From contig NZ_JAJAWH010000007.1 of assembly GCF_020531965.1 (NCBI RefSeq), positions 143,984-207,983 of the forward strand: DNA of 64,000 bases. Direction: 5' to 3'. The DNA is from Pseudorhizobium xiangyangii. Lineage in GTDB: Bacteria > Pseudomonadota > Alphaproteobacteria > Rhizobiales > Rhizobiaceae. The notes under the pieces are model-generated. The model ran no database searches. It saw nothing but the letters and a program-made list of their open reading frames with translations, and was not told where the DNA came from. Of the stretch, positions 8,616-17,201 are shown in pieces; the stretch's first letter is position 1; every line of letters starts with the position of its first letter. A program made the position numbers and the translations under genes.

Positions 8616-9275
8616 TCAGTCGTCCATTCGTGCATAACGCTCCTCCAGCCAACGCAGTCCGACAACCGAGATCAGGCTGATCACCAGGAAGAAGATCCCC
8701 ACCAGCGTCATCGGCTCGATGTAGCGATAGTTGCTGTTGGCGATGCTCTTGGCCTGGTTCATCAGTTCCAGCACCGTGATGGCGGAGAGCAGCGGGGTCT
8801 CCTTGAACATGGCGATGAAATAATTGGCGAGCGCCGGGATCATTGGTGGCAGCGCCTGCGGCAGGATCACGTGGACCCAGGTCTGTGGCGTCGTGAGGTT
8901 CGCCGCCTTGGCAGCTTCCCACTGTCCGCGCGGCACATTCTCGATGCCCGCGCGATACACCTCGGCGGTGTAAGTCGCGTAGTGGATGCCGATACCAATG
9001 ACGCCCGCCACCAGCGGTGATAGCCGGATGCCGATGTCCGGCAGGACGTAAAAGATGAAATAGAGCTGCACCAAGAGAGGCGTGCCGCGAATGAACTCGG
9101 ACACGAAGCCCACCGTGCGCGAGACTGCCGGGATCGGCGACCGGCGCATGATCGCCAGAAGAAGACCGACCACAGCCGCTACGGCAGCTCCCAGCACCGT
9201 GGCCAGGATTGTGATCTTGAACCCTTCCAGCAGGGTCGGCATGATCTGCCAGACGAATGCCCAATCCCATTCCAT
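8616..9275 (-). CDS. ehuD: Ectoine/hydroxyectoine ABC transporter permease EhuD
   Basis: The protein has 219 residues of the HisM/GlnP-type polar amino-acid permease family. It has several hydrophobic segments, the motif SEFIRGTPLLVQLYF characteristic of the family, and the EAA-type cytoplasmic loop EAAKAANLTTPQTW that contacts the ATPase. It pairs with EhuC in the membrane complex served by EhuA and EhuB. The start is 2 bp after the ehuC stop and the eutA start directly follows its own stop. Confidence 0.92.
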   Translation of the reverse strand: MEWDWAFVWQIMPTLLEGFKITILATVLGAAVAAVVGLLLAIMRRSPIPAVSRTVGFVSEFIRGTPLLVQLYFIFYVLPDIGIRLSPLVAGVIGIGIHYATYTAEVYRAGIENVPRGQWEAAKAANLTTPQTWVHVILPQALPPMIPALANYFIAMFKETPLLSAITVLELMNQAKSIANSNYRYIEPMTLVGIFFLVISLISVVGLRWLEERYARMDD

Positions 9276-9277
9276 CG

Positions 9278-9937
9278 TCAGGACCTCACGCCATCAAGGT
9301 TTCTCGACATCCGACGTTCCAACCAGCGCATGGCCGTGGAGATTGTCCATGACATCGCAAAGTAGAGGATGAGGATCATCGTGAACGGAATGAGCGTATT
9401 GCCGGTCTGCGCCCGCACGACCTGAGCCTGGAAAGTCATGTCCGTGAGCGATATCAGTGAGACCACCGCGGTCCCCTTCAAAAGCTCGATTGCGTTGTTG
9501 CCAAATGTCGGCAGCATGAGCGGAAGGGCCTGAGGCAGGATCACATACCGCATGCGCTGGTACCGCGAGAGATTTAGGGCCACGCATGCCTCTGTCTGCT
9601 CGCGCCCGATCGCCTTGACGGCGCCGCGCACGACCTCGGCACCGTAGGCGCCGACATTGAGGCCGAGAGCCAGCACACCGGCCTGCAGCGGCGTCAGGGT
9701 CAGACCCGCCAAGGGAAGTACGAAATAGACCCAAAAGAGCTGGACGAAGATCGACGTGCCGCGGAAGAACTCGATATAGGTCGTAGCAAGGGCGCGCACC
9801 GCGAAGATGCGTGACAGCCGGCCAAGCCCTGCCAGGAACGCCATGACCAGTGCCAGAGCCGAGCCCATAATGGTCAGCTGCAACGTTACCAGTGCGCCCT
9901 CAAGAATGAGCGTCAAATAGCCGGACCATACCGACAT
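9278..9937 (-). CDS. ehuC: Ectoine/hydroxyectoine ABC transporter permease EhuC
   Basis: This is the second inner-membrane subunit of the ectoine importer, about 219 residues from ATG 9937. An upstream in-frame TTG at 10000 would add 21 polar residues, but the ATG has GGAAAG at a suitable distance and gives the same length as EhuD. The family motif EFFRGTSIFVQLFW and the EAA loop EACVALNLSRYQRM are visible, along with the amphipathic C-terminus ERRMSRNL. It is translationally close to ehuD. Confidence 0.92.
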   Translation of the reverse strand: MSVWSGYLTLILEGALVTLQLTIMGSALALVMAFLAGLGRLSRIFAVRALATTYIEFFRGTSIFVQLFWVYFVLPLAGLTLTPLQAGVLALGLNVGAYGAEVVRGAVKAIGREQTEACVALNLSRYQRMRYVILPQALPLMLPTFGNNAIELLKGTAVVSLISLTDMTFQAQVVRAQTGNTLIPFTMILILYFAMSWTISTAMRWLERRMSRNLDGVRS

Positions 9938-10047
9938 CAGCGATTGCTTTCCATCGTCGAGGTTATCGAAGAAATTGCGGTGAGGGAGGCGAGCCTCCAA
10001 TCGAGGCCAGGCATCCTTGCCCGGCCCCGAGGGACTTCAACTGACAC

Positions 10048-10896
10048 TCACTGCGCAGCGCACTGCTTGTCGCGGCTGGTCGATATGGCGGCGGCGGCGG
10101 AGAAGCCGTAGGGTTCGATGAGCTTTGCAAACTCACCGGATTCCTTGAGCTTCTTCAGTTCGACGTCGAACGCGTCGCGAAGGGCTACGTCATCCTTGTG
10201 GAAGGCGGCGCCATCGCAATAGACCGGTGCACCCTGTACCGGCGCGACGACCTCGAGGTTCGTATCGTTCGCCTTCTTGACAAGGTCGTGGATCGACAGC
10301 ACCGGCAGCGAGTAGACGTCGATGCGGCCGTCCTGCAGCATCTTGATGCCGCTCTGGCCGTCCGGAACGACGATCACGCGATCACGCGGAACACCAGCCT
10401 CAAGCGCCAGCTTTTCCTCGGTTCCACCGCCTGGAGCACCGATCTTGGCGTCCGGATTGTCGGCGATGTCCTTGTAGCTCGCGAACTTCAGCGGATTACC
10501 CTTTTTGACCGCGAAGGCCTCGGCGTCGCAAAGCACGGGCTCCGAATAGGCCACCGCATTGCACCGTTCCGGCTTCATGAACAGGCCCGCGGTAATTGCA
10601 TCGTGACGACCGGCCTGCAGCCCGGGGATCATCGCACCGTATTCAGAGATGGATGCCACGACTTCCTTGACACCCATGCGTTCGAAAATGACCCGGGCAA
10701 CGTCTGGAGCGGCACCCGATACTTTGCCGTCCGCACCTACCGCCGTGAAGGGCGGCTCGTTGGCGATCGCGATGCGGACAAAACCCTGTTCCTTGAGCTC
10801 TTCCAGCTTGCCGTCATCAGCCATTGCATGCGTCCCGGCAGCGACAGAAAAGAGCGCCGAGAGACTGACGGCGGTCATCAACACTTTCATTCGCAT
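10048..10896 (-). CDS. ehuB: Ectoine/hydroxyectoine-binding periplasmic protein EhuB
   Basis: EhuB is the solute receptor of the importer. The 282-residue precursor has a signal peptide (basic MRMK, a hydrophobic core, then a cleavage region near THAMADD) and a family 3 binding-protein body. It begins LKEQGFVRIAIANEPPF and contains APDVARVIFERMG, ITAGLFMKPERC and IGAPGGGTEEKLA. Neighbours identify the ligand as ectoine/hydroxyectoine. The strong ribosome site AAGGAG precedes ATG 10896, in keeping with the high synthesis usual for binding proteins. About 110 bp separate it from ehuC. Confidence 0.94.
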   Translation of the reverse strand: MRMKVLMTAVSLSALFSVAAGTHAMADDGKLEELKEQGFVRIAIANEPPFTAVGADGKVSGAAPDVARVIFERMGVKEVVASISEYGAMIPGLQAGRHDAITAGLFMKPERCNAVAYSEPVLCDAEAFAVKKGNPLKFASYKDIADNPDAKIGAPGGGTEEKLALEAGVPRDRVIVVPDGQSGIKMLQDGRIDVYSLPVLSIHDLVKKANDTNLEVVAPVQGAPVYCDGAAFHKDDVALRDAFDVELKKLKESGEFAKLIEPYGFSAAAAISTSRDKQCAAQ

Positions 10897-10951
10897 GTTC
10901 CCTACTCCTTATGAGTTTTTCTGTTTCAGGCAGTGTCGGCCGTGAACGCGG

Positions 10952-11737
10952 TCAGACGCGGTGCCCCGCCGCTATGATCTTGCGCAGGAAGGTTTGCGTG
11001 CGCTCCTGCTTCGGGTTTCTGAAGATCTCTTCCGGCTTGCCTTGCTCGACGATCTTGCCACGATCGAAAAACAGCACGCGGTCGGCAAAGTCGTGGGCGA
11101 ACCCCATCTCATGGGTCACCAGCAGCATCGTCATGTCCGTTTCGGCAGCGAGGTGTTTCATGACGTTCAGCACCTCCTCCACTAGTTCCGGATCCAGTGC
11201 GGACGTCACTTCGTCGAACAGCATGATCTTGGGTGAAAGAGCCAGGGCACGAGCAATCGCCGCCCGCTGCTTCTGCCCTCCGGAAAGCTGCGCCGGGACA
11301 CTCCTTGCCTTGTCGGCCATGCCGACCATGTCGAGCAATTCCATTGCTCGTTTCTCGGCGTCGCCGCGCTTGACGCCCTGGGTGAGCATCGGCGCAAGAG
11401 TGACGTTGTCGAGGACGCACTTGTGGGGAAAGAGATTGAAGTGCTGGAAGACCATGCCGATTTTGCTGCGCATCCGACGGAGATGAGCCTCATCGGCGGC
11501 AACAAGATCCGCACCTTTTTTCATGTGATAGAGCTGATCGCCGTCGATCTGGATATGACCGCCGCTGATCGTTTCCAGCGTCATCAGGATCCGCAGGATC
11601 GTCGTTTTACCAGAGCCCGACGGGCCGATGAGCGCAAGCTTCTCCCCTGGCATCACGTCCATCGACAGACCGTCCAGTACGGTCAGCGGGCCGTACCTCT
11701 TCACGATGTTGTCGATCCGGATGATAGGCTGCGGCAT
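10952..11737 (-). CDS. ehuA: Ectoine/hydroxyectoine ABC transporter ATP-binding protein EhuA
   Basis: EhuA powers the ectoine importer on the cytoplasmic side. The protein has 261 residues with all nucleotide-binding motifs: Walker [11 protein letters not shown]-loop [11 protein letters not shown], signature LSGGQKQR, Walker [14 protein letters not shown] and the switch histidine in LLVTHEMGF. It is the first gene after enuR in the minus-strand operon. ATG 11737 is preceded by GGGAGAGA. The 122 bp between it and enuR carry direct repeats and a -35-like TTGACA, so it may have its own promoter. Confidence 0.95.
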   Translation of the reverse strand: MPQPIIRIDNIVKRYGPLTVLDGLSMDVMPGEKLALIGPSGSGKTTILRILMTLETISGGHIQIDGDQLYHMKKGADLVAADEAHLRRMRSKIGMVFQHFNLFPHKCVLDNVTLAPMLTQGVKRGDAEKRAMELLDMVGMADKARSVPAQLSGGQKQRAAIARALALSPKIMLFDEVTSALDPELVEEVLNVMKHLAAETDMTMLLVTHEMGFAHDFADRVLFFDRGKIVEQGKPEEIFRNPKQERTQTFLRKIIAAGHRV

Positions 11738-11792
11738 TCATGTCTCTCCCTGTTGAGACAAGCACTGCGCCTACGATGGAGGCCTCACAAAA

Positions 11793-11826
11793 TCATGTCA
11801 ATTCGGAAAATAATATCATGACAATA
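11793..11826. promoter_or_regulatory. Direct repeat ATCATGWCAAT upstream of ehuA (candidate operator)
   Basis: ATCATGTCAAT at 11793-11803 and ATCATGACAAT at 11816-11826 are near-identical direct repeats spaced 23 bp start to start, about two helical turns. MocR-type regulators such as EnuR usually bind direct repeats. The first copy overlaps a minus-strand TTGACA (-35-like). Ten bases of the second copy, ATCATGACAA, recur on the minus strand across the enuR start codon at 13239-13248. Binding is inference. Confidence 0.45.
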
Positions 11827-11859
11827 TTTATGAGTGTGCTCAATTGCTGAGCGTTTACT

Positions 11860-13245
11860 TCAAATCGCAAGCAAGAGTGCTTCCGGGTCCCCAAGCGCCA
11901 GCGATGCCACAACGCCTAGACCGGTCCTCAGATCCGCTTCAGAGGTCGAGCCCAGTGAAATGCGGACAGCGGGCGCCCAGCCCTGGCCGGCAGTACGGAA
12001 CGATGTCCCCGGCGCGATTGCCACGCCGTGCAATCTCGCTTGGGAGACAAAACCCTCTTCCGTGTGCGCTCCCGAAAGCGGCAGCCAGACATGCAGGCCC
12101 TGCCGATGGGTGTAGTAGCGCAATCCCGCAAGGGTGGTCTGAGCAATCTCATGGCGAGCCAGGAGCGCGCGGCGCTGCCACTCCACCAGCTCCATCGCCG
12201 TTCCGTCGCTGACCCAGCGGGTCGCGATTTCCGCCATCGCAGGGGTTGCCATCCAATTCAAGACCAGATGCCGGTTCGCTACCGCCGCGACGTAGCGATC
12301 CGGCGCCACGAGGTAACCGATCCGCAGACCGGGTACCGTGATTTTGGTAAAACTGGTGACGTAGAGCGTGCGTTCCGGCGCATAGGCTGCAATGGGTGGA
12401 GGCCGGTCCGTCACCAGCGGCCCGAGAATGTCGTTCTCGATGATGGCGATGTCATGCCGGGCCGCGACCTCGGCCAAGGCTTCACGGCGCCCACTGCTCA
12501 TCAGCGTCGCACGCGGATTGATGACCGAAGGCTGGAGGAAGACCGCACGGATGGGACTTCTTCGGCAGGCCTCGTCCAACGCCTCGGGGATCATTCCCTC
12601 GTCATCGACCGCCAAGCCCTCCAGATGGATGCCCAGATAGGTTGAAAGCGGCACCAGTGTGTGGTGACTGACCGCTTCCGCCGCGACAATCGCGCCGGGC
12701 GGAGCAACGCTCATCAAGGCCACGGTCATGCCGGATGTAGCCCCGTTCGTGACATTCACGTTGAGCGGAGATACCTGTAGGCCACACAGGGAAAGCCATT
12801 CGGTAGCAACGGCGCGATGGCGGGGAAAGACCACGTTTGGCCGGAAGGACAGGGCCGAACTCGACGGCAGGTTCTCGCCGAGCCATTCGAAAGCCTGGCG
12901 CATCCTCTCCAGATGGATGTGGTCGCACACCGGCTTGAGAATGGAAAGGTCGATGACCTCGCCCAGGCGCTCGGGCAAGTAAGGCGGCTCCAGTTCCTGG
13001 CGCTGGGTTTGCACAAACGTTCCACGCCCGATCTCCCCGGAAATCAGCCCGCGACGGATCAACTCATCATAGGCCCGACTTACGGTCTGGACGGAAATGA
13101 CCAGATCCTCTGCCATTTTCCTGTGGGTCGGCAGTTTTGCGCCGTGCAACAGCCTGCCATCCTGAATGGCGCGAGCGATCTGCTCCGCCAAAGAGAGATA
13201 GGCCGGACGGCTGAGTTGGGTGGGATCTGGACGCCAATTTGTCAT
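11860..13245 (-). CDS. enuR: MocR/GntR-type transcriptional regulator of ectoine utilization EnuR
   Basis: The protein has 461 residues: an N-terminal winged-helix GntR domain (about 12-80, with SVQTVSRAYDELIRRGL as the recognition part), a linker, then a class I aminotransferase-like domain. The PLP lysine is K301 in TSFTKITVPGLRIGYL, matching the lysine reported for EnuR of Ruegeria pomeroyi. EnuR represses the ectoine genes until inducers such as diaminobutyrate derivatives react with its PLP. It is cotranscribed in direction with ehuABCD and divergent from doeX, with 75 bp between. A ten-base motif shared with the ehuA region spans its start codon, hinting at autoregulation. Confidence 0.92.
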   Translation of the reverse strand: MTNWRPDPTQLSRPAYLSLAEQIARAIQDGRLLHGAKLPTHRKMAEDLVISVQTVSRAYDELIRRGLISGEIGRGTFVQTQRQELEPPYLPERLGEVIDLSILKPVCDHIHLERMRQAFEWLGENLPSSSALSFRPNVVFPRHRAVATEWLSLCGLQVSPLNVNVTNGATSGMTVALMSVAPPGAIVAAEAVSHHTLVPLSTYLGIHLEGLAVDDEGMIPEALDEACRRSPIRAVFLQPSVINPRATLMSSGRREALAEVAARHDIAIIENDILGPLVTDRPPPIAAYAPERTLYVTSFTKITVPGLRIGYLVAPDRYVAAVANRHLVLNWMATPAMAEIATRWVSDGTAMELVEWQRRALLARHEIAQTTLAGLRYYTHRQGLHVWLPLSGAHTEEGFVSQARLHGVAIAPGTSFRTAGQGWAPAVRISLGSTSEADLRTGLGVVASLALGDPEALLLAI

Positions 13246-13273
13246 GATTCAAATCTGCGAGAAATCAGTTCAA

Positions 13274-13305
13274 TTGACAATGAGAAAATGACTTCCCATT
13301 GTCAT
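13274..13305. promoter_or_regulatory. Inverted repeat TGACAATG / CATTGTCA between enuR and doeX
   Basis: Eight-base arms TGACAATG (13275-13282) and CATTGTCA (13297-13304) face each other across 14 bases in the 75 bp divergent region. The left arm overlaps TTGACA, which with CATTGT 17 bases later resembles a sigma-70 promoter toward doeX. The GACAAT core also occurs upstream of ehuA and twice upstream of doeC. Likely an EnuR or DoeX site; which one cannot be told from sequence. Confidence 0.45.
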
Positions 13306-13332
13306 CCTCAACAGCAGTGAATGGAATTTCCC

Positions 13333-13824
13333 ATGAAACTTGACGCCATCGACTTGCGCATTCTGGAAGCTGTCCAGAACGATGGCCGCATTACCAAACT
13401 GGCGCTGGCGGAAAAGGTAGGGCTATCGCCTACGCCGTGCTGGTTGCGCCTCAGGAAACTGGAGAAGGCGGGCATCATCACAAGTTACCATGCCCGCGTT
13501 TCGCCGCGACGCATCGCACCTGTTGCCAGCGCCATGGTGGAGATCACGCTTTCCAACCACCGACAGACCGATTTTGAGCGTTTCGAGCGCGCCGTCGCGG
13601 CCATTCCAGAGATCACCTGCTGCTGGTCGGTCGGCGGCGGTGTCGATTATATCCTGAAGGTCGTAGCAACCGATATCGACGCCTATCAGCGGCTCATCGA
13701 CGGGCTTCTCGATCGGGAACTCGGCATCGAGCGCTATTTTACCTACATCGTGACGAAGACCGTCAAGGAGACGGATCTGCCTATCGCGACCATATTCGCT
13801 CCGGAAACTGGTGCGATTTCATAG
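13333..13824 (+). CDS. doeX: Lrp/AsnC-family regulator of ectoine catabolism DoeX
   Basis: The protein has about 163 residues. An N-terminal winged helix-turn-helix starts DAIDLRILEAVQNDGR and includes LALAEKVGLSPTPCWLRLRKLE; a C-terminal RAM effector domain has CCWSVGGGVDYILKVVATD. I prefer ATG 13333, which begins the conserved MKLDAIDLRIL; ATG 13321 would add four residues. AsnC/Lrp genes next to doe genes are named doeX in Halomonas. It is divergent from enuR and followed by doeC and doeD, which it may control together with itself. Confidence 0.85.
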   Translation: MKLDAIDLRILEAVQNDGRITKLALAEKVGLSPTPCWLRLRKLEKAGIITSYHARVSPRRIAPVASAMVEITLSNHRQTDFERFERAVAAIPEITCCWSVGGGVDYILKVVATDIDAYQRLIDGLLDRELGIERYFTYIVTKTVKETDLPIATIFAPETGAIS

Positions 13825-13855
13825 ACCATCTCGGTGCCTAAGCGCGGGCATTTTA

Positions 13856-13897
13856 GACAATCTCTCTAGGCTCTCCGCGGGAATTGGACAATCTCTC
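13856..13897 (+). repeat. Direct repeat GACAATCTCTC upstream of doeC
   Basis: The 11-mer GACAATCTCTC occurs at 13856-13866 and again at 13887-13897, 31 bp apart start to start, close to three helical turns. Both copies lie in the 120 bp between doeX and doeC. Same-face repeated sites fit an Lrp-type protein or EnuR; the effect on doeCD is inference. Confidence 0.5.
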
Positions 13898-13944
13898 CTC
13901 GGCAGGCGCGGGATAATCCAGCTTACTCAAACGAGGAGCTGGCC

Positions 13945-15441
13945 ATGACTGCCGTTTTTGCTCGCCTTGACTATCATGAGGCTCTGACTCAGCTCTCGGA
14001 TCGCCAGTTGCTGCGCGATCTCGCCTATGTGAACGGCCGCTGGACATCCAGCAAAGGTGGCCACAGCTTCCAGGTCACGGACCCGGCATCGTCTGCCACC
14101 CTCGCCTGGGTCGCAAGCCTCGATGGCGAGGAAACAGGCGCTGCGGTTGATGCGGCGGCATCCGCCTTTCCACGGTGGCGCAGGATGCTCCCGCAGGAGC
14201 GCTCTGTCATCCTGCGGGAGTGGTATCGCCTCATGCTGGCTGCAAAAGAAGATCTCGCTCTCCTCATGACGCTGGAACAGGGCAAGCCGCTGGCGGAGTC
14301 GCGTGGTGAGATCGACTACGCCGCGTCGTTCCTCGAATGGTATGCGGAGGAGGGAAAACGCCTCAACGCAGAAAGCGTCACCAGCCATCTGCCGGATACG
14401 GAGATGGTCGTGCGGCGCGAACCCCTCGGTGTCGTCGGCGTCGTCACGCCGTGGAACTTTCCTTGCGCGATGGTCACGCGGAAGGTCGCGGCAGCGATCG
14501 CCGCAGGCTGCACCGTAGTCGCCCACCCCTCGTCCGAAACGCCGTTATCCGCCTTGGCGCTCGCCGAACTGGCAGAACGTGCCGGAATGCCGCCCGGCGT
14601 CTTCAACGTGGTCACCGGTGATGCTGCAACGATTGTCGGCAGGCTTTGCGAGGAGCCGAGGGTTCGAGCCTTGAGCTTTACCGGTTCCACGGAAATCGGC
14701 CGGCTGATCGCCGAGCAATGTGCGCCGACCATGAAGCGACTGGTGATGGAACTTGGCGGACATGCGCCGCTGATCATTTTCGACGATGCCGATGTCGAAC
14801 GAGCCGCCGACATTGCCATTGCCGCCAAATTCGCAACGTCAGGGCAGGACTGTCTCGCAGCCAACCGCATCTACGTGCAGCGGCCAATCTTGAAGGCCTT
14901 TACCCAGGCATTTGCAAAGCGCATCGCTGCGCTTGAAGTGGGCCAGGGTCTCGGCGGCGATGTGGATATCGGGCCGCTCATGCACGAGCGCGCCGTCCAG
15001 AAGGTGGAAGCTCAGGTGAAGGACGCAATCGACCGAGGCGCAAAGCTCTCCGCCGGCGGCGGGCGGCATCATGCCGGCTCGCTATTCTTCGAGCCGACGC
15101 TTCTGGTCGATGTGCCCGACGATGCAGCCATCATGCGTAAGGAAACCTTCGGACCCGTTGCTGCCGTGACGGCTTTCGATACCGAAGAGGAAGTCGTCGC
15201 TCGCGCAAACGACACCGAATACGGCCTCGTCGCCTACGTGGTGACCGCAAACGGCGCTCGTCAGATGCGTCTCGGTCGCAACCTCGAATACGGCATGGTG
15301 GCTATCAACCGGGTCAAGATCACCGGCGGCCCTGTTCCTTTCGGCGGCTGGAAACAGTCCGGCGTTGGACGAGAGGGCTCCCGGCACGGTCTCGAGGCCT
15401 TCACCGAACTCAAATATCTTTGCATCGACACCGCCGCCTGA
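13945..15441 (+). CDS. doeC: Aspartate-semialdehyde dehydrogenase of ectoine catabolism (aldehyde dehydrogenase family)
   Basis: DoeC oxidises L-aspartate semialdehyde to aspartate, the last step of the route. The protein has 498 residues of the succinate-semialdehyde dehydrogenase-like NAD(P) aldehyde dehydrogenases. Visible are VTPWNFPCAMVTRKVA (cofactor and oxyanion residues), SFTGSTEIGRL, the general-base glutamate in MELGGHAPLI, the nucleophilic cysteine in TSGQDCLAANR, ETFGPV and PFGGWKQSGVGREG. ATG 13945 follows a clear GAGGAG. Succinate semialdehyde could be an alternative substrate, but the doeD neighbour supports DoeC. Confidence 0.88.
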   Translation: MTAVFARLDYHEALTQLSDRQLLRDLAYVNGRWTSSKGGHSFQVTDPASSATLAWVASLDGEETGAAVDAAASAFPRWRRMLPQERSVILREWYRLMLAAKEDLALLMTLEQGKPLAESRGEIDYAASFLEWYAEEGKRLNAESVTSHLPDTEMVVRREPLGVVGVVTPWNFPCAMVTRKVAAAIAAGCTVVAHPSSETPLSALALAELAERAGMPPGVFNVVTGDAATIVGRLCEEPRVRALSFTGSTEIGRLIAEQCAPTMKRLVMELGGHAPLIIFDDADVERAADIAIAAKFATSGQDCLAANRIYVQRPILKAFTQAFAKRIAALEVGQGLGGDVDIGPLMHERAVQKVEAQVKDAIDRGAKLSAGGGRHHAGSLFFEPTLLVDVPDDAAIMRKETFGPVAAVTAFDTEEEVVARANDTEYGLVAYVVTANGARQMRLGRNLEYGMVAINRVKITGGPVPFGGWKQSGVGREGSRHGLEAFTELKYLCIDTAA

Positions 15442-15468
15442 GCGGCCGCAACATCAAGGAATTCCCCC

Positions 15469-16848
15469 ATGCTCGACAGAAACAACGAACTCACCGCCTG
15501 GGACCGGGACCACTTCTTCCATCCGTCCACCCACATGGGTTCGCATGCCCGTGGAGAAACACCCACGCGCGTGATCAAAACCGGCGAAGGAGTCTACATC
15601 ACCGACCGGGACGGTCGCACCAGCCTCGATGCCTTTGCCGGCCTGTACTGCGTCAACGTCGGCTACGGACGCACGGAGATTGCCGAAGCAATCGCCAAAC
15701 AGGCGAAGGATCTCGCCTACTATCATGCCTATGTCGGGCATGGCTCGGAGGCGTCCATCACGCTCTCCAAGATGATCATAGATCGTGCGCCGGAAGGCAT
15801 GAGCCGCGTCTATTTCGGGCTCTCCGGATCGGACGCCAACGAGACGAACATCAAGCTCATCTGGTACTACAACAACATTCTGGGCAGGCCCGGGAAAAAG
15901 AAGATCATCTCGCGCTGGCGCGGCTATCACGGCTCGGGTGTGATGACCGGTTCGCTGACTGGCCTTGCGCTCTTCCACAACGCCTTCGACTTGCCACGTG
16001 CACCAATCCTTCACACGGAAGCGCCCTATTATTTCCGCCGCCCTGACCGATCCATGAGCGAAGAACAGTTCTCGCAATATTGTGCCGACAAGCTGGAGGA
16101 GATGATCCTGTCTGAAGGCCCGGACACGATCGCGGCTTTCATCGGCGAACCGATCCTCGGCACCGGCGGCATCGTTCCTCCGCCGCAGGGCTACTGGCAG
16201 AAGATCCAGGCTGTTCTCCAGAAGTACGACATCCTGCTTGTGGCCGACGAGGTCGTTACGGGTTTTGGCCGACTGGGCACCATGTTCGGCTCAGATCACT
16301 ACGGCATGAAGCCCGACCTCATAACCATCGCCAAGGGCCTGACGTCGGCCTATGCGCCGCTTTCCGGCACTATCGTCTCGGAGAAGGTCTGGCAGGTGTT
16401 GGTGCAGGGGTCCGATCAAATGGGGGCACTGGGCCATGGCTGGACATACTCGGCCCATCCAATCTGCGCCGCGGCAGGCGTCGCCAACCTCGAACTGATC
16501 GATAAGCTCGACCTCGTCCGCAATGCTGGCGAGACCGGAGCATATTTCCGCAGCGAACTCGCCAAGGCCCTCGGTGAGCACCGACATGTCGGCGAGGTTC
16601 GCGGCGACGGCATGATGGCAGCTATCGAATTCGTGGAAGACAGGGACGATCGCAAGTTCTTCGATCCGTCGCTGAAGATCGGCCCTCAGGTCTCCGCGGC
16701 ACTCCTGGAACGAGGCGTCATCGGTCGGGCAATGCCGCAGGGTGATATTCTCGGCTTTGCACCGCCGCTGTGCCTGACACGCGAGGAGGCAGATACCGTC
16801 GTGAAGGCGGCGGCAGAGGCCATCGACAGCGTCTTTACCAAACTCTGA
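15469..16848 (+). CDS. doeD: Diaminobutyrate transaminase of ectoine catabolism (class III aminotransferase)
   Basis: DoeD converts 2,4-diaminobutyrate to aspartate semialdehyde. The protein has 459 residues of the class III PLP aminotransferases. The PLP aspartate is in LLVADEVVTGFGRLG and the Schiff-base lysine is K289 in ITIAKGLTSAYAPLSG; SGSDANETNIK and WRGYHG contribute to the cofactor site. It lies 27 bp after doeC and the two are clearly one unit. Proteins like this are often labelled generic omega- or aspartate aminotransferase; the cluster decides the role. Confidence 0.9.
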   Translation: MLDRNNELTAWDRDHFFHPSTHMGSHARGETPTRVIKTGEGVYITDRDGRTSLDAFAGLYCVNVGYGRTEIAEAIAKQAKDLAYYHAYVGHGSEASITLSKMIIDRAPEGMSRVYFGLSGSDANETNIKLIWYYNNILGRPGKKKIISRWRGYHGSGVMTGSLTGLALFHNAFDLPRAPILHTEAPYYFRRPDRSMSEEQFSQYCADKLEEMILSEGPDTIAAFIGEPILGTGGIVPPPQGYWQKIQAVLQKYDILLVADEVVTGFGRLGTMFGSDHYGMKPDLITIAKGLTSAYAPLSGTIVSEKVWQVLVQGSDQMGALGHGWTYSAHPICAAAGVANLELIDKLDLVRNAGETGAYFRSELAKALGEHRHVGEVRGDGMMAAIEFVEDRDDRKFFDPSLKIGPQVSAALLERGVIGRAMPQGDILGFAPPLCLTREEADTVVKAAAEAIDSVFTKL

Positions 16849-16858
16849 AAGAGGCGCG

Positions 16859-17195
16859 ATGCATTCCGCACCCGAAACGATGGTAGCCGTGCTTCTCACC
16901 GGTCACGGCGGCCTCGACAAGCTCGTCCATCGTCAGGATGTTGCTGTACCATGGCCGACCGCCGGGGAAGTCCTCATCCGTGTAAGGCCTGTGGAATGAA
17001 CAACACCGACGTCTGGGTTCGCGAAGGTGCCTACGGCACCGAGGATGATCCCGGCGCCGTCTCCACATGGCGGTGGCAGGGCATACGCTCAGCTTCCCGC
17101 CCATACAGGGCACGGACACGGCAGGCCACATCGTCGCTGTCGGCGACGGTGTGGATGCCGGCCGGATCGGAGATTGCCTCCCCCGTTCCTATTAG
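16859..17195 (+). pseudogene. Decayed zinc-type alcohol dehydrogenase / quinone oxidoreductase fragment
   Basis: Three stretches in different frames read as one medium-chain dehydrogenase N-terminus. From ATG 16859 the frame gives VAVLLTGHGGLDKLV and PTAGEVLIRV. After a one-base loss near 16983 it continues CGMNNTDVWVREGAYG. After a second loss near 17080 it gives FPPIQGTDTAGHIVAVGDGV, then stops at 17195. Only about 110 of an expected 350 or so residues remain, so the catalytic core is gone and the copy cannot work. It begins 10 bp after doeD, suggesting it was once the next gene of that operon. Confidence 0.8.
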
Positions 17196-17201
17196 GCAAA
17201 A

